A stretch of DNA of 64,000 nucleotides, from the NCBI RefSeq assembly GCF_028622115.1, contig NZ_CP097263.1, positions 8,308,001-8,372,000 of the forward strand. The letters run 5' to 3'. The notes under the pieces are model-generated. The model ran no database searches. It worked only from the letters and a program-made list of their open reading frames with translations, and was not told the DNA's origin. Positions 25,786-34,210 of this stretch are shown one piece after another; positions within the stretch are counted from its first letter, which is position 1; each line of letters opens with the position of its first letter. The stretch is from Kutzneria chonburiensis. Lineage in GTDB: Bacteria > Actinomycetota > Actinomycetes > Mycobacteriales > Pseudonocardiaceae. A program made the translations under genes and the position numbers.

Positions 25786-26271
25786 GTGGACCGGGAATCG
25801 ATGGACGCGCTCGACGCGAGGCTGTTGTTGCTGCTCACCGACGAGCCGAAGCTGGGCGTGCTGGAATGCTCGCGCCGGCTGGGCGTGGCCCGCGGCACGG
25901 TGCAGGCCCGGCTGGACCGGCTGGCCGAGCGCGGCATCCTGTGCGGCTTCCCGCCGGCCGTGGACCTGGCCGCGATGGGCTACGGGCTGACGGCGTTCGC
26001 GGTGCTGGAGATCGCCCAGGGACGGCGCTCCGAGGTGGCGGCGCAGCTGGCCGCGATCGACGAGGTGTGCGAGGTGCACGCCACCACCGGCCAGGGCGAC
26101 CTGCACGTCCGCATGGTCGCGCGGTCCAACGACGACCTGCAACGGGTCGTCGACGAGGTGGTGGCGGTGCCGGGCGTGCAGCGGACCTCGACGGCGATCG
26201 CGCTGTCGACGCCGATCGAGCCGCGGGTGCGGCCGCTGCTGAATCGGGTCGCCAACGAGCAAAAGCCCTGA
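25786..26271 (+). CDS. Lrp/AsnC-family transcriptional regulator
   Basis: A 161-residue regulator: an N-terminal HTH (DALDARLLLLLTDEPKLGVLECSRRLGVARGTVQARLDRL) and a C-terminal RAM ligand-binding domain (about residues 75-145, AVLEIAQGRR...VHATTGQGDLHVRMVARSNDDLQRVVDEV). GTG at 25786 gives the normal family length; codons upstream back to 25657 are open but not domain-like. Divergence from hppD points to control of tyrosine catabolism, with an aromatic amino acid or keto acid as possible effector. Confidence 0.9.
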   Translation: MDRESMDALDARLLLLLTDEPKLGVLECSRRLGVARGTVQARLDRLAERGILCGFPPAVDLAAMGYGLTAFAVLEIAQGRRSEVAAQLAAIDEVCEVHATTGQGDLHVRMVARSNDDLQRVVDEVVAVPGVQRTSTAIALSTPIEPRVRPLLNRVANEQKP

Positions 26272-26294
26272 TCACCGGGTTCAGTGATCAGGGC
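26265..26294. terminator. Bidirectional hairpin between convergent Lrp-type gene and greA
   Basis: GCCCTGATCAC (26265-26275) pairs with GTGATCAGGGC (26284-26294) around an 8-nt loop. It overlaps the last codons of the Lrp-type gene and ends 16 bp before the greA stop. On the minus strand no clear T-run follows. Confidence 0.75.
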
Positions 26295-26309
26295 AGGCCG
26301 GCCTCTGCG

Positions 26310-26801
26310 TCAGGCTGCGGTGTAGGGCACCGCCTTGACCAGGGTGACCTTCATGCTCTTGCCGTTGGGCAGCTCGTACTCGCGGGTCTCGCCCTCCTTG
26401 GCGCCCAGCAGCGCCCGGCCGAGCGGCGACGCCGGCGAGAAGACCTCGATCGGGCCCTCCGCGCCCTCCTCGCGGGTGGCCAGCAGGAACTGCTCGGTGT
26501 CGGTGTCACCCTCGTAACGGACGGTGAGCACCTTGCCGGGCTCGGCGATACCGTCGTTCTTCGGCGCCTCGCCCACCTTCGCCGCCCGCAGCAGCTCCTG
26601 GAGCTGGCGGATCCGGCCCTCCTGCTTGCCCTGCTCCTCACGGGCGGCGTGGTATCCGCCGTTCTCCCGGAGGTCGCCTTCCTCACGCCGAGCGTTGATC
26701 TCGGCGGCAATGACCGGGCGGTTCGCGATCAGCTCGTCAAGCTCGTGCTTGAGCCGGTCGTAGGATTCCTGGGTCAGCCAGGTCACCTGGGTCTCGCTCA
26801 C
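26310..26801 (-). CDS. greA: Transcription elongation factor GreA
   Basis: A 163-residue cleavage factor that rescues backtracked RNA polymerase. The N-terminal coiled coil is [50 protein letters not shown], with the acidic D/E tip in [11 protein letters not shown]. The C-terminal FKBP-like domain is at about residues 85-160. The GTG at 26801 is preferred: GAGGAG sits 9 nt upstream and the N-terminus then matches mycobacterial GreA. TTG 26810 and GTG 26807 lie too close to the ribosome-binding site. Confidence 0.95.
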   Translation of the reverse strand: MSETQVTWLTQESYDRLKHELDELIANRPVIAAEINARREEGDLRENGGYHAAREEQGKQEGRIRQLQELLRAAKVGEAPKNDGIAEPGKVLTVRYEGDTDTEQFLLATREEGAEGPIEVFSPASPLGRALLGAKEGETREYELPNGKSMKVTLVKAVPYTAA

Positions 26802-27021
26802 GGTCACCAACTCCTCGTTTTACTCGGGCCCGCGCCGGACAGGCGGACGCCGGTATGCCCCTGGCATACCGGGCAACTCCGGGCCGTGAGGCCCGGAACG
26901 GAAAAACACGGCCCGTGGAAAGGGGCCGTGCTGTCGAGCGATTCTAGCACGCCGCCAGTGCCCGGCGGCGAGATTTTCGCAGGTCCACGACTGCTTGCGG
27001 GCCGGTTCACCCGCTTGGCGG

Positions 27022-27447
27022 CTAGCTGGCCGTGAGGTATGGGGGCACCTGGTAGGAGCAGCCGTACACCTCCACGCTCACTGCTCGTTTCGAGGTGTGC
27101 ACCACCGTGTCGACCGTGCGTTGACCGCCTCCGGCGGGGACGAGCACCTCGCGTCGGCCGGCCTCGTCGCCGTCGGCGGCGCGGGTCCGCACGATGCAGT
27201 CGGCGGCCTTCGAGGGGTCGTCGCGGGTCACCGTGAAGCCGAACTTGACGGTGCCGTCGTCGACGATCTGGTAGCTGGCCGGCTCGGTCGTGATCGGGCC
27301 GTCGCCGAGATTGACGTAGGCCACGTAGGCCACCACCAGGCCGGCCGTCACGAACACGCCGAGTAAGGCCCAGTACACCCAGCGCGGCCCGCGACGCGTG
27401 TCCCGGGAGCCGTAGCGGCCGGCCGGGCGCTCACGCTGTGTCACCAT
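27022..27447 (-). CDS. DUF4307 family membrane protein
   Basis: A 141-residue protein: basic N-terminus, one membrane helix (about residues 25-47, [23 protein letters not shown]), and an extracytoplasmic Ig-like domain with two Cys ([11 protein letters not shown] and [10 protein letters not shown]). The greA-DUF4307-mca order is conserved in actinobacteria (Rv1081c position). GAGG 5 nt before the ATG. Function unknown. Confidence 0.85.
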   Translation of the reverse strand: MVTQRERPAGRYGSRDTRRGPRWVYWALLGVFVTAGLVVAYVAYVNLGDGPITTEPASYQIVDDGTVKFGFTVTRDDPSKAADCIVRTRAADGDEAGRREVLVPAGGGQRTVDTVVHTSKRAVSVEVYGCSYQVPPYLTAS

Positions 27448-27567
27448 GCCGCCTCCTCGCTCGGGACTGTCGGACCGGTTTGGAACAATGCCCGCGACCG
27501 TCCGGTTGAGTATCCCTGGGCCCCCGGTGGAGACGGCGGGCAGGGTGGATACGACGATGAGGGGACC

Positions 27568-28449
27568 ATGGCCGAGAAGCTTCGCCTGATGGCAGTGCAC
27601 GCACACCCGGACGACGAGTCCAGCAAGGGCGCGGCGACGATGGCCCGCTACGTCGCCGAAGGCCATGACGTCATGGTCGTGACCTGCACCGGCGGCGAGC
27701 GCGGCAGCATCCTCAACCCGGCCATGGACCGTCCCGAGGTGCTGGAGAACATGGCGGAGATCCGCCGCGAGGAGATGGCCGCCGCGGCCAAGATCCTCGG
27801 CATCCGGCAGCGCTGGCTGGGTTTCGTCGACTCCGGGCTGCCCGAGGGCGACCCCAAGCCGCCGCTGCCCGAGGGCTGCTTCGCGCTGGTGCCGCTGGAG
27901 GAATCCACCGAGGCCCTGGTCCGGGTGGTGCGCGAGTTCCGGCCGCACGTCATCGTCACGTACGACGAGAACGGCGGCTATCCGCACCCCGACCACATCC
28001 GCTGCCACGAGGTCTCGGTCGCGGCCTTCGACGCCGCCGCCGACCCGGACCAGTTCCCCGAGGCCGGCGCGCCGTGGCAGACGATGAAGCTGTACTACTC
28101 GCACGGCTTCTCCAAGGCCAAGCTGACCGCGTTCCACGAGGGGCTGCTGGCCCGCGGCCTCGAGTCGCCGTACGAGGAGTGGCTGGCCAACTGGGACCCG
28201 AACCGCAAGGACAACATGGAGCGGGTCACCACCCGGGTCGAGTGTGCCGACTACTTCGAGCAGGGCCTTGAGGCGCTGCGCGCGCACGCCACCCAGATCG
28301 ATCCGACCTCGCGCTGGTTCGCCGTACCCTTGGAGATGCAGCGCGAGGTGTGGCCGACCGAGGAGTACGAGCTGGTCCGGTCGCTGGTCGACACCACGCT
28401 GCCCGAGGACGACCTGTTCGCCGGAGTTCGAGAGAAGGTGCACGTGTGA
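27568..28449 (+). CDS. mca: Mycothiol S-conjugate amidase
   Basis: A 293-residue zinc hydrolase of the LmbE/PIG-L family that cleaves mycothiol-xenobiotic conjugates to mercapturates and GlcN-Ins, allowing thiol detoxification. The zinc-binding HAHPDDES (H13, D16) and HPDH (about H143) motifs are intact. At this length and with the C-terminal [25 protein letters not shown] it is Mca rather than the shorter-specificity paralogue MshB. Its presence shows the organism makes mycothiol. The stop overlaps the next gene by 4 bp. Confidence 0.94.
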   Translation: MAEKLRLMAVHAHPDDESSKGAATMARYVAEGHDVMVVTCTGGERGSILNPAMDRPEVLENMAEIRREEMAAAAKILGIRQRWLGFVDSGLPEGDPKPPLPEGCFALVPLEESTEALVRVVREFRPHVIVTYDENGGYPHPDHIRCHEVSVAAFDAAADPDQFPEAGAPWQTMKLYYSHGFSKAKLTAFHEGLLARGLESPYEEWLANWDPNRKDNMERVTTRVECADYFEQGLEALRAHATQIDPTSRWFAVPLEMQREVWPTEEYELVRSLVDTTLPEDDLFAGVREKVHV

Positions 28450-28688
28450 GCGGTCTGCCGCTCCCGGTGGTCTTGGCCCAGACGACCACCGCAACCACCA
28501 CACCCGCCAGCCCCGACCAGGGCGGCCAGGGGGAGGACTTCGGCAAGTCCACTCCCGTCGGCTTTGTCGTGCTCGTCCTGTTCTTCGTGGCCGTCGCGTT
28601 CCTGATCCGCTCGATGACCAAGCACCTGAAGAAGGTGCCGGCCAGCTTCGACGAGCCCACGGACCAGGCCCCGAAGTCCGGGGACTAG
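28446..28688 (+). CDS. Small single-pass membrane protein downstream of mca
   Basis: An 80-residue protein with one membrane helix (about residues 38-56, [19 protein letters not shown]) between a Thr/Gln-rich N-terminus and a basic C-terminus ([14 protein letters not shown]). GTG start overlaps the mca stop (GTGA), so it is translationally coupled. It occupies the Rv1083 position of the mycobacterial order. Function unknown; conservation next to mca suggests an associated role. Confidence 0.8.
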   Translation: MSGLPLPVVLAQTTTATTTPASPDQGGQGEDFGKSTPVGFVVLVLFFVAVAFLIRSMTKHLKKVPASFDEPTDQAPKSGD

Positions 28689-29297
28689 GTGGATCACGAG
28701 GAAGCCGTCCGGTGGTACGGGCCGTGGGGCCTGATCAAGCCGGACGACGCCGCCGCCCTGTGCGACGGCTTGGACGTGCCGTGGTGGGTCAACGGCGGCT
28801 GGGCCATCGAGGCCTACGCCGCCGTGCGCCGTGAGCACGGCGACATCGACCTCGGCGTCTTCCGCCGCGACGCCGACGCCGTGATCGAGCACTTCGCGCC
28901 GCGCTTCCACATCTGGGCCGTCGGCGACGGGGCCATGCGTCCCGTGGTCTGGCCCGAGGGTGTGCCGTCGTGGGCGTCCGGGCTGTGGCTGCGGGAGAAC
29001 GCCACCTCGCCGTGGCTGCTCGATTTCCAGCTGGCCGAGGACCGGGGCGGCGAGTGGGTGTGCGGGCGGGACCCGTCCATCGTGCTGCCGCTGTCCGAGG
29101 CCACCTGGGAGGGCCGCGGCATCCGCTACCTGCGGCCTGAGCTGGTGCTGTTGTTCAAGGCCAAGCACAACCAGGCCAAGGACGAGGCCGACCTGGTGGC
29201 CATGCTGCCCTGGTTCGACGCCGCCGGCCGGCACCACTGCGCCGACCTGATCAAGGCCGTGCACCCCGACCACCCCTGGCTCAAGCTGCTCGGCTGA
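28689..29297 (+). CDS. Nucleotidyltransferase-fold protein (AadB/aminoglycoside-adenylyltransferase-like)
   Basis: A 202-residue protein with the minimal nucleotidyltransferase motif: WWVNGGWAIEAY followed by HGDIDLGVF (metal ligands D52 and D54). The C-terminal block RPELVLLFKAKHNQAKDEADL resembles the 2''-adenylyltransferase family, whose members transfer AMP to aminoglycosides, but most chromosomal homologues are uncharacterised. Translation starts at a GTG immediately after the stop of the previous gene. It lies at the junction where the conserved mca block is interrupted by the toxin-antitoxin and RNA-repair genes, so a nucleic-acid substrate is an alternative. Confidence 0.75.
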   Translation: MDHEEAVRWYGPWGLIKPDDAAALCDGLDVPWWVNGGWAIEAYAAVRREHGDIDLGVFRRDADAVIEHFAPRFHIWAVGDGAMRPVVWPEGVPSWASGLWLRENATSPWLLDFQLAEDRGGEWVCGRDPSIVLPLSEATWEGRGIRYLRPELVLLFKAKHNQAKDEADLVAMLPWFDAAGRHHCADLIKAVHPDHPWLKLLG

Positions 29298-29304
29298 GCG
29301 GTCG

Positions 29305-29333
29305 TTGGGTTTGGCGGGACTTTTGGCTACACT
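29305..29333 (+). promoter_or_regulatory. Predicted promoter of the toxin-antitoxin pair, leaderless
   Basis: TTGGGT (29305-29310) and TACACT (29328-29333) are separated by 17 bp, a good sigma-70-like spacing. The antitoxin GTG begins 7 bp after the -10 element, so the transcript would start at or next to the start codon, and no ribosome-binding site is present. Leaderless mRNAs are common in actinobacteria. Confidence 0.6.
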
Positions 29334-29339
29334 TCTGGC

Positions 29340-29612
29340 GTGACCACGATGCCGCTCGGCGACGCCCGCGATCACCTCTCCGAGGTGGTCAGCGAGGTGC
29401 AGCGCACGCATGACCGGGTGACGATCACCAGACACGGCCATCCTGCCGCGGTCATCCTGGCCCCCGAGGATCTCGAAGGGCTCGAGGAGACGATCGCGAT
29501 CCTGTCCACGCCGGGTGCGCTGCTCGAGATTCAGACCGCACAGGCCGACATCGATGCCGGTGACAGCGTTTCCGGTGACGACCTCGCCGCCGAATTCCTC
29601 GGTGACCGGTGA
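29340..29612 (+). CDS. Phd/YefM-family antitoxin
   Basis: A 90-residue protein with the YefM/Phd N-terminal DNA-binding fold: MPLGDARDHLSEVVSEVQRTHDRVTITRHGHPAAVILAPEDLEGLEETI. The C-terminal acidic tail (residues 60-90) is expected to wrap and inhibit the toxin. Its stop overlaps the toxin GTG by 4 bp. As in other type II pairs it should repress its own promoter, here at 29305-29333. Confidence 0.92.
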   Translation: MTTMPLGDARDHLSEVVSEVQRTHDRVTITRHGHPAAVILAPEDLEGLEETIAILSTPGALLEIQTAQADIDAGDSVSGDDLAAEFLGDR

Positions 29613-29881
29613 GCGAAACGCCTTATCGGGTGGTCGTCGCGCCGGGCGTTCGCCGCACGCTCCAACGCCTGCCCGAGAAGATCGCTGCCGCCTGCGTCGA
29701 GTTCATCGTCGGACCGCTGGCAGAAAATCCGCAGCGGCTGGGCAAGCCCCTGATCGGTCCGTTGGAAGGATGTCCTTCGGCCCGGCGCGGCGCGTACCGC
29801 GTCGTCTATCGGATCAGTGAGCCGGAACGGCGGATCGACGTGCTCAGAGTCGATCACCGTGCCGATGTCCACCACGTCTGA
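29609..29881 (+). CDS. RelE/ParE-family toxin
   Basis: A 90-residue protein with the compact RelE/ParE fold. It begins YRVVVAPGVRRTLQRLPEKI and has the conserved LIGPLEGCPSARRGAYRVVYRI block and the final strand RIDVLRVDHRADVHHV. RelE members cleave mRNA in the ribosomal A site; ParE members poison gyrase. The Arg-rich RRGAYRVVYRI and the C-terminal His-rich end are closer to RelE-type interferases, but target choice is uncertain. Coupled to the upstream antitoxin. Confidence 0.92.
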   Translation: MSETPYRVVVAPGVRRTLQRLPEKIAAACVEFIVGPLAENPQRLGKPLIGPLEGCPSARRGAYRVVYRISEPERRIDVLRVDHRADVHHV

Positions 29882-29979
29882 TCAGCTCACACTGCTCGGC
29901 TGGTACGTCGGCGTCCGTACGTCCGACTGCCGCCTGCGGACGGACGACGCTGCGGCGGGTAGGCGGCACGCTTCGAGCC

Positions 29980-30327
29980 ATGCCAAGGGGATTCGGGTAT
30001 CTGATGATCGTCGAGGCGGCCACGTTCCTGGTGGCCTCGCTGCTGCACTTGACGGTGGAGTGGGAGCCGGCCGCTGCCGGACCGGAGGCGCTGATCGGGG
30101 TGGTGATGGCGGTGGGGGCGTTGTTCGCCTTCCGGGGCCGTCGGGCGGCGGCGTTGGGAACGAGCGCCTTCGCGGCGTTCGGCACGTGCGTGGGCATCCT
30201 GGCCATCAGCGCCGGCCCGGGCCCGAAGTCGGTGCCGGACCTCACGTATCACGGCCTGATCCTCATGACGCTGATCGTCAGCATCGTGCTGATGGTCCGC
30301 TCGCGTCAGGCCTTGAGCCGCAGCTGA
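29980..30327 (+). CDS. Small four-helix membrane protein
   Basis: A 115-residue protein with four hydrophobic segments: FGYLMIVEAATFLVASLLHL, ALIGVVMAVGALFAF, ALGTSAFAAFGTCVGILAI and YHGLILMTLIVSIVLMV. ATG start with AGGGG at a rather long distance. Its last 22 bp overlap the 3' end of the convergent RlaP-type gene. No family function known. Confidence 0.6.
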   Translation: MPRGFGYLMIVEAATFLVASLLHLTVEWEPAAAGPEALIGVVMAVGALFAFRGRRAAALGTSAFAAFGTCVGILAISAGPGPKSVPDLTYHGLILMTLIVSIVLMVRSRQALSRS

Positions 30328-31061
30328 ACCACGAAGTCGTGCAGCTGCGGCTCGGCTGAGGGCTGCTCGGACAGGGTGGACTTCTCCTGGGCGGCGACGA
30401 GCTCGTCGAGCCAGCGCTCGTAGGTCCGCCACAGCAGCTCGGACGACGGCCCGCCGGACAGGGTGAGGTGCTCGCCGGCGGCTTTGGCCGTGATCAGGTC
30501 GGGCAGGAACGACGGGCCGTGTAGCTCCGACACCAGCACGGACAGGTCGGCCTCGATGGTGCCGGTGCGCATCAGGTGGATGCCGGTGAGCAGGGCCCGG
30601 AAGGTGTAGAGCAGGGGCTTGAGCTCGTTGGTACGGCCGAACAGCTGCCACTGGGTCCGGGCGAAGCCGCGGTAGTGGTGGGCATGCCGGGAAGTGACAC
30701 AGCCGGCGGCGAAGCCGGACAGCTCGGCATGGGCGTCCGAGGTCTGCACGACCAGCGGCGACAGCAGCTGCTCCAGGACGTAACCGTTGGGGCGCAACAA
30801 GAGCCGGGCGAACTTGAGCAGGTCGTGGGTGACCAGGTCCAGCTCGACGCCGTCCCGCAGCCACATCCGCTCCAGGGTCTCCGGCCCGTGCCGCAACCCG
30901 ACGACCTCGTCGGCCGGCAGCAGATGCACGCCGCGCAGGTCCACATCGGAGTCGGCCGACGGGAAGCCGTACAGGTGCGCGCCGGACACGGTCGCGAACA
31001 GCAGCTGGTACGGCTGCTCGGCGACAACCTCACGCAGCCCGGGAACGTCCACCGCAGTCAC
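30306..31061 (-). CDS. RlaP-type nucleotidyltransferase of the RNA-repair cassette, copy 2
   Basis: A 251-residue protein with a DNA polymerase-beta-like nucleotidyltransferase core: TVSGAHLYGFPSADSDVDLRGVHL, metal ligands D39 and D41. It belongs to the RlaP/YcgL group (PF10127) that is associated with RNA-repair operons and is thought to add nucleotides to RNA ends. GTG start with GGAGG 5 nt upstream, overlapping the stop of the upstream RlaP gene by 4 bp. Compared with copy 1 it has SG rather than GS before the Asp pair. The C-terminal two thirds are helical. Probably a functional partner of copy 1. Confidence 0.8.
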   Translation of the reverse strand: MTAVDVPGLREVVAEQPYQLLFATVSGAHLYGFPSADSDVDLRGVHLLPADEVVGLRHGPETLERMWLRDGVELDLVTHDLLKFARLLLRPNGYVLEQLLSPLVVQTSDAHAELSGFAAGCVTSRHAHHYRGFARTQWQLFGRTNELKPLLYTFRALLTGIHLMRTGTIEADLSVLVSELHGPSFLPDLITAKAAGEHLTLSGGPSSELLWRTYERWLDELVAAQEKSTLSEQPSAEPQLHDFVVQLRLKA

Positions 31062-31729
31062 TGGTCCTCCAAAGCGGATCTCCGGCGCACCGACACCAGC
31101 CAGTCCTCGACGGCCGCGGTGTCGGGCACCGCGGGCAGCGGTGAGCGGAGCACGGCCCGCGCGGTGCGGTCGCGCAGATCCTCCACCCACTTCGATACGT
31201 CCTTCCACGGCACGTCCCCGTCGCGCACGGCCAACAGCTGCGCCCGGTGCTCGCCGACGTTCAGCGTGAGCTCGCCGGTGGCCAGCGCGTGGTCGCACTG
31301 GGTCAGCAGCCGGATCACGTGCATGACCTGCTTCCACCGGGGCGTGCCGCCACTGGCCATGGCGGCCGACGCGCGCGCGAACTGCTGTGCGGTGGCCCGG
31401 CGGTACGTGTCGGCGATCCGCTGGGACAGCAGCATCGGCAACAGAGCCCGCAGCTCCTCGCCGAGCGGCGTGCACGTCTCGACCAAGTCGGAGGCGAGCA
31501 CTTCCAGCACGTTGGGGTTGGCCTTCAGCCCCAACGCCAGGAAGTGCTCGACCTCCCAGCTCAACCGCTCCTGCTCGGGCCCGTCGATCGACGACGGCGG
31601 CTTCTCGAAGGCCCAGAACAACCTGGTCGGCGGCACGTAGACGCCCCGACGGTCCACATCGGACTCGTCGGTGTCGAGTCCCTGCGCGCGGGAGCCGACG
31701 ATCACGGACAACACGGTGTGCTCGATCAT
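31058..31729 (-). CDS. RlaP-type nucleotidyltransferase of the RNA-repair cassette, copy 1
   Basis: A 223-residue protein with a complete nucleotidyltransferase signature: VGSRAQGLDTDESDVDRRGVYV (G12-S13, D24 and D26 as metal ligands), followed by a helical domain with LGLKANPNVLEVLASDLVETCTPLGEELRALLPML. It starts directly after the pnkp stop and overlaps the next gene by 4 bp, so hen1, pnkp, rlaP1 and rlaP2 form one compact operon. In Pnkp/Hen1-linked systems RlaP is predicted to rebuild or modify RNA 3' ends; biochemical evidence is limited. Confidence 0.82.
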   Translation of the reverse strand: MIEHTVLSVIVGSRAQGLDTDESDVDRRGVYVPPTRLFWAFEKPPSSIDGPEQERLSWEVEHFLALGLKANPNVLEVLASDLVETCTPLGEELRALLPMLLSQRIADTYRRATAQQFARASAAMASGGTPRWKQVMHVIRLLTQCDHALATGELTLNVGEHRAQLLAVRDGDVPWKDVSKWVEDLRDRTARAVLRSPLPAVPDTAAVEDWLVSVRRRSALEDQ

Positions 31730-34210
31730 CTACAGCCTCGGATCCACCGGCTCGGACTCCAGCGCCAACACCGCGAACACGCATTCGTGCACGCGCCACA
31801 GCGGCTCGCCGCGAGCCAGCCGCTCCAGGCCTTCGAGGCCCAGCGCGTACTCGCGGGCGGCCAGCGACCGCTTGGCCGCGAGACCGCGCTGCCGCAGCCG
31901 GTCGATGTTGCCCGGCTCGGTGTAGTCGGGCCCGTAGATGATCCGCAGGTACTCCCGCCCGCGCACCTTCAGCCCCGGCTGCACCAACCCGCGCCGGCCG
32001 CGCATCATGTTGGCCAGCGGCTTGACGACCATGCCCTCGCCGCCGGCTGCCGTCAGCTCCTCCCACCATCGCACGCCGGCCCGCACCGACTCCGCGTCCG
32101 TCGTGTCCACGGTCAGATTTGCCGTGGTGGCAAACAGTTCCGGGTCGGCGGCGGACAGCTGCTCGGCGACGGAAAGGTGCCAGGAGTGCGGCCGGTCGTG
32201 GTACGTGGCGCCTTCCGACGCGAGCAGCTGGAACGGCGCGATCCGCACTCCGTTCAGGCCCTCGGTCGGCCAGCAGTACCGCTCGTACGCCTCACGGTAG
32301 GCGACGGCGTTGTCCGCTCGGGATTCCGTACGTGTCAACAGCTCCGTCACGTCCACACCACGACCCGACGCCTCGCGCAGCGCGTCGACGGCCACCGGCA
32401 ACGCCGACGACGCCGCCGCGCCGACGGCCGCGTACTGTTCCTGGATCAGCTTGCCGGCCTTGGCGTTCCACGGCAGCAGCTCACAGTCCAGCAGCAGCCA
32501 GTCACTGTCCAAAGTGGACCAGAGTGCGGACTTCTCCACCGCGCTGCGGATCCGCTCCAGCAGCTGCCCGGTCAGCTCCTCGTCGAAGAACGACCGGCCG
32601 GTCCTGGTGTGCACGGCGCCGTCATCGCGCGACACCAGCACGACCGCCCGTGAACCCATGTGCTTCTCTTCGCACACAACACGATCCACGCCGTCGTGCA
32701 GGTAGCCGGAAAACGCCTCCTCCGGGTGCTCCAACACCTCCGGCCGCGTCGACGTCGCCACCGGGGCCATGGTCGGCGGCAGGTACAGCAGCTTGGCCGG
32801 CTCGATCGCGAACCGGCTCATCACCTCGATCGCCGCCGCCGCGTTCTCGGCCCGTACGGTCAGTCGACCATGGGCTCCGGTCTGCACGGTGCGCTTGCCG
32901 ATCACGTCGGTCAGGTCCAGCTCCTCGGGCGGCCGCACCGGTTCCTCGGTCACCAACGGCCGGACCGGCTCGTACCAGACCTGCTGTGCCGCAACGGAAA
33001 CCAGCTCACGCTCCGGGTAGCGCAGCGCCGTCAGCTGCCCGCCGAACACGCAACCGGTGTCCAGACAGATGGTGTTGTTGACCCATTCGGCCGACGGCAC
33101 CGGCGTGTGCCCGTACACCACGGTCGCGCTGCCGCGGTAGTCGTTGGCCCACGGGTACCGCACCGGCAGCCCGTACTCGTCGGTCTCGCCGGTCGTCTCG
33201 CCGTACAGCGCGAAGCTGCGCACCCGCCCGGACGCCCGCCCCTGGAACCGCTCCGGCAGCCCGGCGTGCGCGACGACCAGCTTGCCGCCGTCCAGCACGT
33301 AGTGCGACACGAGGTCGTAGCAGAACCGCTCGGCCTGCTTCCGGAACTCCTCGGACTGCTCGGCGAGCTGGGCCAGCGATTCGGCCAGCCCGTGCGTCAC
33401 CTGCACGTTGCGTCCGCGCAGGGCCCGGACGAGCTTGTTCTCGTGGTTTCCGGCCACGCACAGCGCCGTGCCGGCGGCGACCATGTTCATCACCAGCCGC
33501 AGCACGCCCGGCGTGTCCGGGCCGCGGTCGACCAGGTCGCCGACGAACACCGCGCGCCGGCCGGCCGGGTGCTCGGCGAAGTCGCCTTCCACGCGATATC
33601 CCAGCCGCGTCAACAGTTCCGTCAACTCGAGGCGGCAGCCGTGCACGTCGCCGATGATGTCGAACGGCCCGGTCTCGCCCCGACGGTCGTTGACCAGCGG
33701 CTCGCGGCGGATCGTCGCCGCATCGACCTCCTCGACCGTGCGCAGCACGTGGACGCGGCGGAAGCCCTCCTTCTCCAGGAAGCGCAGCGACCGGCGCAGG
33801 TCGTTGCGCTGGCGTCGGATCACGTGCACACCGAAGTCTCGGTCGGGCCGGGCCCGGTTGCGCTCGAAGCACACGGACTCCGGCAGGTCCAGCACGATCG
33901 CCACCGGCAGCACGTCGTGCTCGCGGGCCAGCCGCACCAGCGACGCCCGCCCCTCGCGCTGCACGTTGGTCGCGTCGACCACGGTCAGCCGCCCGTTGTG
34001 CAGCCGCTTGCCGGCGATGTAGTGCAGCACGTCGAACGCGTCGCCGGTGGCCGACTGGTCGTTGTCGTCGTCGGACACCAGGCCGCGGCAGTGATCACTG
34101 GAGATCACCTCGGTGCCCAGGAAGTGCTTGCGGGCGAAGGTGGACTTGCCCGATCCGGAGGCGCCGACCAGCGCGACCAGCGACAACTGCGGAATGACCA
34201 GCTCGCTCAT
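31730..34210 (-). CDS. pnkp: Pnkp, polynucleotide kinase-phosphatase-ligase for RNA repair
   Basis: An 826-residue three-domain enzyme. The N-terminal 5'-kinase has P-loop GASGSGKST (residues 16-24). A central calcineurin-like phosphatase has GDVHG (187-191), GDLVDRGPD (224-232) and GNHE (254-257). The C-terminal adenylyltransferase/ligase has the nucleotidyl Lys K516 in EEKHMGSR. It heals 5'-OH and 2',3'-cyclic-phosphate ends left by ribotoxins; the ligase completes sealing only together with Hen1. The ATG overlaps the hen1 stop by 4 bp. All catalytic motifs are intact, so it should be active. Confidence 0.95.
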   Translation of the reverse strand: MSELVIPQLSLVALVGASGSGKSTFARKHFLGTEVISSDHCRGLVSDDDNDQSATGDAFDVLHYIAGKRLHNGRLTVVDATNVQREGRASLVRLAREHDVLPVAIVLDLPESVCFERNRARPDRDFGVHVIRRQRNDLRRSLRFLEKEGFRRVHVLRTVEEVDAATIRREPLVNDRRGETGPFDIIGDVHGCRLELTELLTRLGYRVEGDFAEHPAGRRAVFVGDLVDRGPDTPGVLRLVMNMVAAGTALCVAGNHENKLVRALRGRNVQVTHGLAESLAQLAEQSEEFRKQAERFCYDLVSHYVLDGGKLVVAHAGLPERFQGRASGRVRSFALYGETTGETDEYGLPVRYPWANDYRGSATVVYGHTPVPSAEWVNNTICLDTGCVFGGQLTALRYPERELVSVAAQQVWYEPVRPLVTEEPVRPPEELDLTDVIGKRTVQTGAHGRLTVRAENAAAAIEVMSRFAIEPAKLLYLPPTMAPVATSTRPEVLEHPEEAFSGYLHDGVDRVVCEEKHMGSRAVVLVSRDDGAVHTRTGRSFFDEELTGQLLERIRSAVEKSALWSTLDSDWLLLDCELLPWNAKAGKLIQEQYAAVGAAASSALPVAVDALREASGRGVDVTELLTRTESRADNAVAYREAYERYCWPTEGLNGVRIAPFQLLASEGATYHDRPHSWHLSVAEQLSAADPELFATTANLTVDTTDAESVRAGVRWWEELTAAGGEGMVVKPLANMMRGRRGLVQPGLKVRGREYLRIIYGPDYTEPGNIDRLRQRGLAAKRSLAAREYALGLEGLERLARGEPLWRVHECVFAVLALESEPVDPRL

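Noticed and set aside
29912-29948. Inverted repeat CGTCCG...CGGACG as a recombination or attachment site
   Set aside because: Short imperfect arms in GC-rich DNA, with no integrase, transposase or duplicated target in the window.
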